Shown here one piece after another: positions 8,813 through 18,170 of a DNA stretch of 64,000 bases (within the stretch, counting starts at the first letter, position 1; the number at the start of each line of letters is the position of its first letter). Source of the DNA: Candidatus Scalindua japonica (GTDB lineage: Bacteria > Planctomycetota > Brocadiia > Brocadiales > Scalinduaceae); contig NZ_BAOS01000004.1 in assembly GCF_002443295.1 (NCBI RefSeq), positions 403,697 to 467,696 of the forward strand. The letters are read 5' to 3'. Made by a program: the position numbers and the translations under genes. The notes beneath the pieces were generated by a model. It ran no database searches. It was given only the letters and a program-made list of their open reading frames with translations, and had not been told where the DNA came from.

Positions 8813-9221
8813 GTTTCATATGATAACAATATTATAAAATTTTTTAACTAAAAAGTTTTCTCCGCACTCATATGTAACCGTATTCCACCTTCAATTAAAT
8901 CATACCGAACATTCCTTAGTTTATCATAAGGAAAAAAATGTCTTTTTTCTGTCTGTTATTAAAGTTTGTAATATTTTGTTCCTTTGGTTGAAAATTCAAA
9001 ATCACCACTCTTGTCTGCCGAATCAATGCCATACATAATGAGCTTGTATTGAACTCATCATTCTCCAGTTTTTCTAAGATGGATTGCCTCGTTTCATCAA
9101 TAAAGTGGTTATGACCCTGATCACTCCTCTAAGAGTGATAGAGCCTCAAAGAACATAGAGTTTCATTTACTTTCCCCGGTTGTAATTATACAGGCGTATT
9201 CTACATTTTTCTTTATCCTTT

Positions 9222-9644
9222 GTGCGCTTCGCGTCTTCGAGTGAAACTACATTAGATAAGTTTGCTGAGTACGTAATAAAGGCGGTACGACGTTCAAATT
9301 CGATCGGCAAGAGCTTTACCTATAAGTATTATTCCGTTGATGAATGCTTTAAGACAAAAAGAATAAAACAGGATCACAAGGTCTTTGGAATGTACCGTTC
9401 AATGATAATAGGTGAGGGTGAAAAAATCAAAAGCATTCCATTTAAACATATTCTGATTTTTGTTGGTTTGGTATTATGTGCCTTGTCCTCGGGGCCTTTT
9501 GTCCGGGGAAAGTCCTCGGCGTTTTTTGTCCGGGGAGGATTAACCTTCTGCTTTGGCTTCATAAAAATCTTTCACAATATGAATAAACACAATATTCGGA
9601 CTTCTGCTACTGTTATTGATGATGTTCAGGTATCCCGACTTTAG
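9222..9644 (+). pseudogene. Zot C-terminal fragment, copy 2
   Basis: From about 9255 the frame encodes KFAEYVIKAVRRSNSIGKSF, then TYKYYSVDECFKTKRIKQDH, KVFGMYRSMIIGEGEKIKSI and a hydrophobic stretch ILIFVGLVLCAL, matching and extending the fragment at 2128. Zot proteins have a single membrane segment after the ATPase domain, and this fits. After the membrane segment the frame passes through two copies of a gtccgggg-type repeat and unrelated codons. The N-terminal ATPase core is missing. Confidence 0.55.
9488..9538. repeat. Tandem gtccgggg repeats
   Basis: Two imperfect copies of a unit ending ttttgtccgggga (about 9488-9511 and 9512-9538), each preceded by tcctcgg. A related sequence (tcctcggcatcttttgcccggga) lies at 36541. 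They interrupt the Zot relic and lie next to a RAYT tail, which may have moved them. Confidence 0.4.
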
Positions 9645-9661
9645 GAAGGTTACAGAAATAT

Positions 9662-9943
9662 GTGGCCAGAGATGAGATAATAAATGCTGTTGAAAAAGAA
9701 ACAGGTAGCAGTATTGAAGCGATAAAAGAAGAGAGGGGAGATAAAAGGCATATAACAATGGATTTGTTATATAGGATAGGTGGGCTCAAGGGACGGGAAA
9801 TAGGAGATATATTTGATATCGACTACAGCACGGTAAGTGTGAGTAGAAAGAGATTGAGGAATAAGATTCAAAAAGATAGAGATCTCAAAAGACTTCTATC
9901 TCGTATAGAAGCGAAACTATCAATGATAAAAATTGACCCTTAG
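9662..9943 (+). pseudogene. RAYT-type transposase C-terminal tail
   Basis: 93 residues with a DnaA-like helix-turn-helix: LLYRIGGLKGREIGDIFDID then YSTVSVSRKRLRNKI. This domain is the C-terminal part of many REP-associated tyrosine transposases, whose N-terminal HUH domain is missing here. The frame opens at a GTG with no convincing ribosome binding site, and homologous codons may run upstream. Alternative: a free-standing DnaA domain-4-like protein. REP-like palindromes are abundant in the window, which fits a RAYT origin. Confidence 0.5.
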
Positions 9944-10057
9944 TTACCTTTAATATTTTTATTGATTTCAGTTCTTTATTAATCTATGATTTTGAAAGTC
10001 AGAAAATTATATTAATTATGATATTTGAAATTTTATATTAGCAGATAGAATGAATTA

Positions 10058-10303
10058 ATGCCTAAAGTATTCGAATGGAAAGGATGCAGGTTTCATTTTT
10101 TCTCAAATGAAGGAGTTCCACTTGAGGCAATTCATATTCATGTTCGCAAAGGACCAAACAGAGCAAAATTCTGGATTGAACCTATCATATCTTTAGCCAG
10201 TAACTACGGATTTAACAGTAAAGAATTGAATGAGTTTAAAAGTAATATAGAAGAAAACAAAAATATGATTAAGGATAAATGGAATGAGCACTTTAACATT
10301 TGA
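10058..10303 (+). CDS. DUF4160 protein
   Basis: 81 residues: MPKVFEWKGCRFHFFSNEG, then EAIHIHVRKG and AKFWIEPIISLASNYGFNSKEL, the usual DUF4160 pattern. Such genes nearly always precede a DUF2442 gene and the pair is listed among putative toxin-antitoxin modules; function is not established. The 3' end overlaps the next gene by 20 bases. The frame is intact. Confidence 0.8.
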   Translation: MPKVFEWKGCRFHFFSNEGVPLEAIHIHVRKGPNRAKFWIEPIISLASNYGFNSKELNEFKSNIEENKNMIKDKWNEHFNI

Positions 10304-10550
10304 AGCTTCTGCAAAAAAGGTATGGTTTGATAATGAAAATATGTGGGTTGGTCTCATGGATGGAAGGCAACTATCAATTCCACTTGTATATTTTCCTCGT
10401 TTACTTAATGCAACGCCAGAACAAAGAGGCAAATATGAAATGAGTGGTGGTGGGACAGGACTCCACTGGGAAGAGATTGATGAGGATATTAGCGTTTCAG
10501 GACTATTGTTAGGTTATAAAGACCTGACATATTACAAAAATAAGATTTAA
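10284..10550 (+). CDS. DUF2442 protein
   Basis: 88 residues. KVWFDNENMWVGLMDGRQLS and IPLVYFPRLLNATPEQRGKY then LHWEEIDEDISVSGLL are hallmarks of DUF2442. It starts inside the DUF4160 gene (20-base overlap), so the two are translationally coupled. The family has a NikR-like N-terminal fold and is thought to be the antitoxin partner, which is inference from gene order. Confidence 0.8.
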   Translation: MSTLTFEASAKKVWFDNENMWVGLMDGRQLSIPLVYFPRLLNATPEQRGKYEMSGGGTGLHWEEIDEDISVSGLLLGYKDLTYYKNKI

Positions 10551-11108
10551 AAAAGTGTTGGCCAAACCTTCATAATCTTCCATCACTACTCTAATTTACA
10601 CACGTTATTAATACTCTCTACCCTCTTTGATTTGTCAATAGGTTAGTTTGTCCCTGCTCACTTCTTGCACCTTACCTGTAGACCCATTTTAGCTCTTATT
10701 TAACGCTTTGAGTGGTATACAGGACACAGGGTTGAGATCGATTACATCAAGCTTGAAAAAATTGAAAAATGACAAATATAGCCACAGATAGAAACTAATG
10801 ACTACTGACTACTGACAAATAACAATTGACCAAAATAAGCCTTTATCTTTAGTCACTTTAGTTCACTTCACACTTCCTGCCCGAAAGGCTAGTCAGGCGG
10901 GTAGGCACTTCTTCTTAACGTTATTGACGGTCACTATATTGTTCAGACTCCTAAAGGATTAAAAAAAGTGAAGATTGCTTGTACTGATAAAAAAAATATA
11001 AGTGATGATATAAAAATTGAAAATTTATAGTTGTTAAAGTTGGTTTCTACATTTAAATAAAAACAATTTTTTTCAATAGATTAGGCTTGATCCTGATCTA
11101 TGCTCATT
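10551..11108. other. Gene-free stretch with phage-like tail and palindrome
   Basis: No gene is supported. A REP-like palindrome (cctgcccga/aggcgggtagg) lies at 10871-10903. At 10919-11030 the plus strand encodes, without a start, IDGHYIVQTPKGLKKVKIAC and then a tail ISDDIKIENL that resembles the tail after the first Zot relic (2460-2505). This suggests a third piece of the same phage family. Confidence 0.4.
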
Positions 11109-13628
11109 TTATTTTGATTTAATAATATCCGATGCAATGGTTTGCACTGGTATAAAGGAAACTCGATCACCAATTTTTAAATTGCCTCCAAATGATTCCG
11201 AAACAAATTCTTTTTTTGAAAGAAGATCGGTGATAACAACAATATCGTCGTCAACTTCTATTATCACGCCATCCAATCTAGGCTCTTTGTTTAAATAATC
11301 TAGTTGATCTCTTGTTATTTTTGTTACTTGTGATATCCATTCTCCCGTAGTACGATCTCTACTAGTACAAATTCTCTTTGTATCCTTTAAATGATGAGTC
11401 TGTATATCCATTGAAATGCAAAATGGGTATGTAAATTCGTATATAGTTCCACGAGTACCTCTTCCAATTTCAGCAATTTTTACTATATTTAATTCTTCAT
11501 TTTTTGCATGTAACGAATTAACCAATCCCGTTAAATTTGGTAATCTAAATCTATATGTAATTTGTTTTCGGCAAGCTTTTGCTAAAGAAGTTGCAATTTC
11601 TTTTTCGGTTAAATCATAGCTAGAAAATAAATTATTTGAGAACTCACTTATTATTTCATAAATATCATTTTTATCAAATAAATGATCAGCTCTCCATCTA
11701 TTTGATGTTAAGCATTTATCCATTAGGCTTGTAAAGCGTCTTGATGAGCCGTCTGATGCGTAGATTAATTGTTCTAAACTATCTTCTTCGCCCGAGTCTT
11801 TTAGATTAATTATGCTATCAACCGTGGAGGGATTTAATTTGTTTTGTGAAACAATTTTTAAATATTTGTTAACCAATTCAATACAATAATTTCTATAAGC
11901 TTGATATTCTTCTTCATTTTTTATGTTGTAATCTAAATTAATAACAGTACCAAATCTTTCCTCGTTTAGTATATCAGACATGTCATTAGGATACACCGCG
12001 ATTCGAGTGAAAAAGGGGCCACTATTGCGAATTGAGTTCATCCATCTTAAAAACCCATTTACTGAATCCATAAAAAATTCTTTAGGGAATACAGGCGCGA
12101 CTTCATCAATTAATAATAGAACATGAGTGAAATAGTTGGACATATGTTCTTTTATTGCAACGCCTAATTTCCATATGAGGCTACCCTCCTGGTTTTTTAA
12201 TACGTTTAGCTTTTGTTTTAATTTAAATAATGAATTTTTAAACTCTAATGAATTAAGTGCATTATTCTTATCATTAAGGCATTTTATGACAGACTCAAAG
12301 ATTAATTTTTCTGCTGATTCTATTAATGCTATTGATGAGCTTTTCCATTCAGAATTATGAATTAAGGAGATATTTACTAATACTGGAAATGATTCACTTA
12401 CCTTTTTATTTGCAAAATTCTCATCAAAATTAACTTGACCTAACACGTCTAAATATCTTAGGAGCATTGTCTTGCCTGAGCCACGACTTCCCCTTATTAT
12501 TGCATCTCCTGTAGGTCTAACTGCTCCTTTATTTCGTCCCTCACTAGACACAAATAACTTAATGATTTGACTTGCGGATATTTTTTCGGCATTGCTAATT
12601 GTAAATGGGTTACTTTTGATACTATACTTCTTTAATAAAGATAGATCCTCTGAATTATTTGCGGAAAAATCATTAAAATTGATTATCTTGGGCAAGTCAA
12701 AATACATGGGGTTGTTTCGAAAGGAAACATCTTCAGTCCACGCACCTAACCCGAATTTTGTTCTTTTGGTTGGGCTATATGATCTCCAAAATGATTCGAT
12801 TTTTTTATTATGGGAGTCGATAACATGTACGGTGTATTGATTAGGTATGCCATCCTCACGCTGAGCTTTATCAACGCCTGCAGACCCGGCGCCTGAGTAA
12901 ATTATAGTTTTTTCCTCTTGTGTAACCAATTTGCATTTATTTGCATGTATATGCCCGGTTAGTGCGATGCTATAACCATTTTCTATTAATATTGTTTCAA
13001 TCTCATCGGAATTTCTAATAATAGACGGAATACTTGTTGCGCCAGGTTCAATTCTATGGTGAGAAATACAAATTTTTGTATAATCAGAACAATCGGAATT
13101 TTGGTACAGTTTTAAGGTCTCCAATAATTTTGTTTTATCAATATATCCAATATGAGTTTCGTGGTCTTCAATTTCACAACTATTCAATAGCAATATCTCT
13201 ACCCCAATTCTATGGTCAAAATACCTTTCATATTTGTCAGATTGTAATTGAGATTGGGTATTGCATATCGTTGAAGTAAATTTATTGTAATTGTTATATT
13301 TCAAATTCGAATCGCCTACTTCGCTTGCAACTACTGAAAGTTTCCAGTTTATGTCATGGTTTCCTGGTACACACAAAATTGATCTTTGATCCACCGCTAT
13401 TTTTTTAGACAATAAATCTATTGCCTTAATTGCTTCATTGAATTCATCGGCATGTCCAGTTTCAGTAATATCGCCTGTTAACAACAAATAAAGTGTTTGA
13501 AAATTGAATTTTTCAGATAAATAATTAATATCAATTGAAAGGGCATCGTAAATATTTGAAGGGTTACCGAATCGATGCTTGCTTCCGAATTGTAAATCTG
13601 ATAACTGTATGATTCCAAACCTGTTCAT
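11109..13628 (-). CDS. Metallophosphoesterase fused to P-loop ATPase
   Basis: 839 residues. N-terminal calcineurin-like phosphoesterase, about 1-270: SDLQFG (10-15), GD at 52-53, GNHD (89-92), SHH (189-191), GHIH (225-228). The first metal motif is DxQ instead of the usual DxH. A P-loop domain follows at about 345-700: Walker A IIRGSRGSGKTMLL (377-390) and Walker B VLLLIDEVAP (503-512), then an arginine-rich segment SDGSSRRFTSLMDK that may be a sensor. The last 150 residues include two short beta-rich pieces. No signal peptide or membrane segment. It lies 170 bases downstream of hsdR on the same strand. I infer a defence ATPase; the family is not known to me. Confidence 0.75.
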   Translation of the reverse strand: MNRFGIIQLSDLQFGSKHRFGNPSNIYDALSIDINYLSEKFNFQTLYLLLTGDITETGHADEFNEAIKAIDLLSKKIAVDQRSILCVPGNHDINWKLSVVASEVGDSNLKYNNYNKFTSTICNTQSQLQSDKYERYFDHRIGVEILLLNSCEIEDHETHIGYIDKTKLLETLKLYQNSDCSDYTKICISHHRIEPGATSIPSIIRNSDEIETILIENGYSIALTGHIHANKCKLVTQEEKTIIYSGAGSAGVDKAQREDGIPNQYTVHVIDSHNKKIESFWRSYSPTKRTKFGLGAWTEDVSFRNNPMYFDLPKIINFNDFSANNSEDLSLLKKYSIKSNPFTISNAEKISASQIIKLFVSSEGRNKGAVRPTGDAIIRGSRGSGKTMLLRYLDVLGQVNFDENFANKKVSESFPVLVNISLIHNSEWKSSSIALIESAEKLIFESVIKCLNDKNNALNSLEFKNSLFKLKQKLNVLKNQEGSLIWKLGVAIKEHMSNYFTHVLLLIDEVAPVFPKEFFMDSVNGFLRWMNSIRNSGPFFTRIAVYPNDMSDILNEERFGTVINLDYNIKNEEEYQAYRNYCIELVNKYLKIVSQNKLNPSTVDSIINLKDSGEEDSLEQLIYASDGSSRRFTSLMDKCLTSNRWRADHLFDKNDIYEIISEFSNNLFSSYDLTEKEIATSLAKACRKQITYRFRLPNLTGLVNSLHAKNEELNIVKIAEIGRGTRGTIYEFTYPFCISMDIQTHHLKDTKRICTSRDRTTGEWISQVTKITRDQLDYLNKEPRLDGVIIEVDDDIVVITDLLSKKEFVSESFGGNLKIGDRVSFIPVQTIASDIIKSK

Positions 13629-13800
13629 TATATTCTCCTATTACCAAGTTGCCTAATTAATCGATTTTTTAGAACGCATAATGTTTAGTTAACTAATGCA
13701 GTATTTTAGCACTTGACAGGGGCCTACTAATGAGTGACCCTAACTTTTGTTATTCTCTTTCTATGTTTATGTCTTGTCCCTATTTGTTCTACATATACTC

Positions 13801-16770
13801 TTAATAGTACTCCTTAATATAAGCATAAGCCCGGTCAAACAGTAGTTGATCCTTGTGAAGCTTATACTTCAAAAGTGCCTTCCTTAATGACTTCTGCACC
13901 TCTCGTTCTCCTGAAGTTGTCTTCTGCCAACCGGGGAAACGCACAACTCTTACGATGGCATCAATATCAGCAACTATTCGTTCTACTACAGCAGGTGTCT
14001 GATCCGTCTTTATCTCCAAAAACAGTTCCGTTAATGCTGTCTGTGGTGACTTTTCTTGTGAGTCTTGTTCGCCCTCCTTTTCGGCCTTGACAGTCTCTTT
14101 TGCAAGTTTACAGAGTTCTCTTACAAACTCTATAGATGTTATCAAGCCCTTTTCCGCCTTATCCCGAAGCTCTTCCAGGCGTTCACTGAGTTTTTTGAAT
14201 TTCGGGTCGTCTGCGTGTTTCTTAAAGCGTTTGATCATTTCCTTCTCAAGTTCTTTGACATTTTCAGGATCCGGATTGTTAAATATATCTTCAATAACAT
14301 CTGCATCTAAAACAAACTCCTCCAACGTATGCACTTCTCTTACATGGACATTATCATGTATCAATTTTGTGGTTTGGGCGCCCAGAGTAAACCATAACAG
14401 TTTTCCAATGTTGTCTGATGCCGGTTTTACCGATTCATACACCTGGGACAACCAGCGATAATCTTGAGAATAGATATCTAATATTCGATCCGGTGATAAT
14501 GATTCCCATAATCTTGTCAGGTATTTATAATCTCTGGCAAACACATCTCTCTTCTCATTGGTATAAATCGCATTTTGTGCTGCTTCCAGCCCTTCAAACC
14601 CTTCCACAGTTTTATCGACTCCGATAAAATGAGAAAGGGCATCTTTCAATGCCTGTGGTAATTTGTCTCGTAGCTCTGACAGGTTTGTTATCACCTTATT
14701 GATACTCTTATCATCAAATTGCAGCGCTTTGGCCGCGTCATCAAACACACCAAAATAGTCTACTACTCTTCCAAATGATTTTTGTGGGTACAATCTGTTT
14801 GTACGGCAAATTGCCTGCAGGAGTGTATGGTCCTTCAGTGATTTATCAAGATACATAGTCTGCAATATGGGGGCATCGAAGCCCGTTAAAAGCTTGGCGG
14901 TAACTATAATAAACTTTAATGGTGACTCTCCGTCATTAAAAGAGTCTACAATTTTTTCCTGCTCGCTCTTATCAATTCCCCACTTCTGTTTGAACTCCAA
15001 CTCATCATTTGCTGATGTTGAGATAACCACCCTGCTTGCATCTTCCGGGAAATGCTTATCCATCTCCTTTTTGTATTGCACACAGGCGTGGCGGTCAGGT
15101 GTGACAACCAGGGCCTTTAGTCCCTGTGGTTCAACCTTCTCTCTGAAATGTGTGGCGATATCTAACACGATCCTTTCCACTCGTTCGGGAGACTTCAGGA
15201 AGGCCGCCATTTTTGCAGATTTTTTATTCAGTTCATCCGCTTCCTCATCGGTAAGCGCAGACTCCTCTTTAAACTCCTCAAATGCCTTATCAATCGATTC
15301 CGTATCTACGTGCACATCGACAAGACGAGGCTCAAAGTGGAGAGGTAGTGTCGCACCATCTCGAATTGATTCATGAAAGGTATAGCGAGCCATATACCTA
15401 TCAGGATCATCTTCTGCCCCAAAGGCCCAGAAGGTGTTCTTATCCGCTCTGTTTACCGGTGTTCCAGTCAGGCCAAAGAGGAAGGCATTGGGCAGGGCCG
15501 CCCGCATTTGACGACCTAGATCACCCTCCTGTGTGCGATGTGCCTCATCAACTAAAACAATGATGTTTTCTCTGGTGTTCATATCCGGTTTTGCATCACG
15601 AAATTTATGGATCATTGATATGATGATCTTACGGGTATCCCGTTCCAGAAGGGTTTGTAATTCGTTGATATTGTCCGTTGTCTCAACATTGGGCACATCT
15701 GCGGCATTGAAGGTACCTGTTATTTGAGTATCCAGATCTGTTCGATCCACAAGGACAATAACGGTCGGGCTTTTAAGTTCCGGTGATCTACGAAGCTTCT
15801 GCACCGCAAACACCATGAGCAGGGATTTGCCGGAACCCTGAAAATGCCATATTAACCCTTTTTTGACTATTCCCTCTTTAACACGCTCAACAATTTTATT
15901 GGCACCTTCATACTGCTGAAAACGACAGATAACCTTAATGCGCTGCTTCTTTTTATTGGTGGTGAAGAGTGAAAAGCTCTGCATGATGTCGAGCAACCGC
16001 TCTGGGCTCATCAGATCAGAGAGCTCCTTACCAATCTCAGATAGCCCCAGTGCCTGGGCAATGGATCTACTCCTGTCTGTAATACGCCAGGGAGCCCACT
16101 GTTCCAGGGGGCAGCGAACCGCGCCAAAGAACAGCTCCTTTCCCTCTGTCGCGAATGAGAAAACGTTGGGTACAAAGAGTTGGGGCACCGCGTTTTCATA
16201 GATGTCGTGTACCTCATGAGCCCCGTCCAGCCAGCTTACAGAGGGACGAATTGGCGTCTTCGCCTCTCCTATTACGACTGGTATTCCATTTATAAGCAGT
16301 ACGACATCAGGGATCTTTGTTTCCCTGTGGTGAACGCGGAACTGATTGGTAACTACATACCTGTTATTCTCTAAATCTTCAAAATCAATTAATCGTACCG
16401 GCACATGACGACTGTTTTCACCAAATGGCATTGTTTTTTCACCAGTGAGCCATTTATAGAACTCTTCATTTGCCTTTACCAGACCAACCTGATTTACCGA
16501 GATCAGGATAGCCCGTAGTTTGTAGATCACCTCATCAGCCAGTTCCGGGTTTTGGCCAATCTCAGAGTTTAGTTTAATGAGCGCTTCTTTTAAGTCCGAT
16601 TCAACTAAGACTTCATTGACACCACGCTTTAAATCTTGAGCTGACCGAAACTTCCATTCTGCACCATAAGAAGCAAGTGGCTCTGATGTTTTATCACTAC
16701 TATTTAGATTTACTCCACTGAGCTGGTGTATTATGTAGTGTTCTACGCTATTGAGTTCTGTAAATGTCAT
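13801..16770 (-). CDS. hsdR: Type I restriction enzyme R subunit
   Basis: 989 residues. Nuclease domain: PDVVLLINGIPVVIGEAKTP with Asp155, Glu169 and Lys171 (PD-ExK). Helicase domain: LIWHFQGSGKSLLM (Walker A, 307-319), VLVDEAHRTQEGDLG (406-419), LFGLTGTPV (motif III), then CRTNRLYPQ. The C-terminal part is helical and should bind the methyltransferase core. The complex translocates DNA with ATP and cuts unmethylated DNA. The start is 2 bases after the hsdS stop. The reading frame is complete with all motifs. Confidence 0.95.
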   Translation of the reverse strand: MTFTELNSVEHYIIHQLSGVNLNSSDKTSEPLASYGAEWKFRSAQDLKRGVNEVLVESDLKEALIKLNSEIGQNPELADEVIYKLRAILISVNQVGLVKANEEFYKWLTGEKTMPFGENSRHVPVRLIDFEDLENNRYVVTNQFRVHHRETKIPDVVLLINGIPVVIGEAKTPIRPSVSWLDGAHEVHDIYENAVPQLFVPNVFSFATEGKELFFGAVRCPLEQWAPWRITDRSRSIAQALGLSEIGKELSDLMSPERLLDIMQSFSLFTTNKKKQRIKVICRFQQYEGANKIVERVKEGIVKKGLIWHFQGSGKSLLMVFAVQKLRRSPELKSPTVIVLVDRTDLDTQITGTFNAADVPNVETTDNINELQTLLERDTRKIIISMIHKFRDAKPDMNTRENIIVLVDEAHRTQEGDLGRQMRAALPNAFLFGLTGTPVNRADKNTFWAFGAEDDPDRYMARYTFHESIRDGATLPLHFEPRLVDVHVDTESIDKAFEEFKEESALTDEEADELNKKSAKMAAFLKSPERVERIVLDIATHFREKVEPQGLKALVVTPDRHACVQYKKEMDKHFPEDASRVVISTSANDELEFKQKWGIDKSEQEKIVDSFNDGESPLKFIIVTAKLLTGFDAPILQTMYLDKSLKDHTLLQAICRTNRLYPQKSFGRVVDYFGVFDDAAKALQFDDKSINKVITNLSELRDKLPQALKDALSHFIGVDKTVEGFEGLEAAQNAIYTNEKRDVFARDYKYLTRLWESLSPDRILDIYSQDYRWLSQVYESVKPASDNIGKLLWFTLGAQTTKLIHDNVHVREVHTLEEFVLDADVIEDIFNNPDPENVKELEKEMIKRFKKHADDPKFKKLSERLEELRDKAEKGLITSIEFVRELCKLAKETVKAEKEGEQDSQEKSPQTALTELFLEIKTDQTPAVVERIVADIDAIVRVVRFPGWQKTTSGEREVQKSLRKALLKYKLHKDQLLFDRAYAYIKEYY

Positions 16771-16772
16771 GA

Positions 16773-17987
16773 TTAGAATATCTGGTTTATTAGGGTTTTT
16801 TGTAAAGATTTGGAAGTATTGATTTTGGATTCAATGAAACAAATAGAATTATTAATTTTTTCTACATTATTAGCTATTTCTAATTGTTTGATTAGTGGTG
16901 GCATCGGCATTCTAAATAATCGAATTTCTTCAAGATGAAGATTGGTTATAGTTCCTTGCTTTGATCTTCTATAAATTTCCTTTTTTATATGAACAGAATC
17001 AAGTAACAACTTTAAATAACTAATGTTGAGATCTTTCTTGTTTTTAATCCTAAGAAGAGCTAAGGATACAAATACTGAAAATTCCCAATCCCAATCAATA
17101 ATTTTAGAAATACCAATCGTCCCATTTTTTGAATATAATATGTCACCTTTTTGAGGGTTACATCTTTTTATTAATTGGTTATGTTCTTCCCTAGAGATAA
17201 ATTTTATTTTCTTGAAATCAATATTTGAACATTGTATATCAGTTACTCTTAAAAATGGCATACCTTTATTTGTGTATTTGGGGGTAAAATGAGTCCCATC
17301 CTTCACAGATACAATGTCATCCATGTTCAATACCTTCCAACCTAATGGAATCAAACCAATTTTAGTTTTTTGAAGTCCCTTATCATTCAAATGTTTACCA
17401 TGAATTACGCCTTCCACAAAACCATTAAGTAAATTTTTTGTTTTTTCCAACACCTCCAACTCTTTCTCAATCACCTCATCCATTGCCCAGAGAAGTTCCG
17501 CCAGTTGGGCTTGTTGGTCTTTGGGGGGAAGGTAGTATTCTTGCTTTTTCAATGTTCCCCAATTTATCGTAGGAGAAAGAGAACCTACTGAGATATCAAC
17601 TGCCCTATGCATAAACAAATCAGAATGCAAAAAAAATGGAAAAAGTTTTGGTTCAATTATCTCTGGGTTTGCTCTAAGTACCATTGAATGTGCGGAACAA
17701 AACCCCTCTTTAGTAACTATGGATGCTTTTCTCTGATAAGCACGCCTCTTGCCAAAAATCACATCTCCAGGATAGCATTTTAATTTTTGACCCTTTACAT
17801 CGTCTCTTGTTCCATTTCGTCTAATGTGGATTGATTCCGGATCAAGGTGTTCCAATCCTATATACATTTCTAGATCAGTATTATTTGGATCAATGCGTTC
17901 CGTAATGCTTTTGGCAATTTCATCAAAACGATATGATTGCCAATTGGTCTTGTCTAAATTTTTCAAATCAATTTTTTTTATTGGCAT
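16773..17987 (-). CDS. hsdS: Type I specificity subunit S
   Basis: 404 residues with two target recognition domains. The first (about 1-150) starts WQSYRFDEIAKSITERIDP and ends in a conserved helix (QAQLAELLWAMDEVIEKELE VLEKTKNLL split at 165-190). The second begins IGLIPLGWKVLNMDDIVSVK at about 210 and ends with LEIANNVEKINNSICF. HsdS chooses the bipartite recognition site for the whole complex. It has about the normal length (about 400). A MITE-like repeat separates it from the upstream hsdM gene by 180 bases, which may weaken cotranscription. Confidence 0.9.
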   Translation of the reverse strand: MPIKKIDLKNLDKTNWQSYRFDEIAKSITERIDPNNTDLEMYIGLEHLDPESIHIRRNGTRDDVKGQKLKCYPGDVIFGKRRAYQRKASIVTKEGFCSAHSMVLRANPEIIEPKLFPFFLHSDLFMHRAVDISVGSLSPTINWGTLKKQEYYLPPKDQQAQLAELLWAMDEVIEKELEVLEKTKNLLNGFVEGVIHGKHLNDKGLQKTKIGLIPLGWKVLNMDDIVSVKDGTHFTPKYTNKGMPFLRVTDIQCSNIDFKKIKFISREEHNQLIKRCNPQKGDILYSKNGTIGISKIIDWDWEFSVFVSLALLRIKNKKDLNISYLKLLLDSVHIKKEIYRRSKQGTITNLHLEEIRLFRMPMPPLIKQLEIANNVEKINNSICFIESKINTSKSLQKTLINQIF

Positions 17988-18051
17988 ATGCCTACCTTAA
18001 CCCAGTAGCATTCCGTTAGGTTTTTGCATGTTCAAATTAATGCCCCAAAAC

Positions 18052-18131
18052 TGTCATTCCCGCATTCTTTTAGCGGGAATCCAGGATGAACGAGTCACTT
18101 AGATACCCGATAAAGGATTTCGGGTATGACA
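18052..18131. repeat. MITE-like repeat, copy 1 (intact)
   Basis: 80 bases with terminal inverted repeats tgtcattcccg and cgggtatgaca, plus two internal hairpins (cccgc/gcggg, acccgata/atcgggt type). It lies between hsdM and hsdS. Related copies are at 32530-32639 and 56592 onward. Size and ends suit a small non-autonomous element. Confidence 0.6.
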
Positions 18132-18170
18132 AAAGAGGCACGCGCAAAAACCTAACCGAAAGCGCTGACC

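Noticed and set aside
9374..9758. Two minus-strand frames across the Zot relic and the gtccgggg repeats
   Set aside because: They read the repeats and the complement of the Zot and RAYT pieces; no start signal or motif.
14867..15376. Plus-strand frame of 169 residues inside hsdR
   Set aside because: It is the antisense of the helicase domain, Ser-rich with no motifs, and hsdR is clearly the gene.
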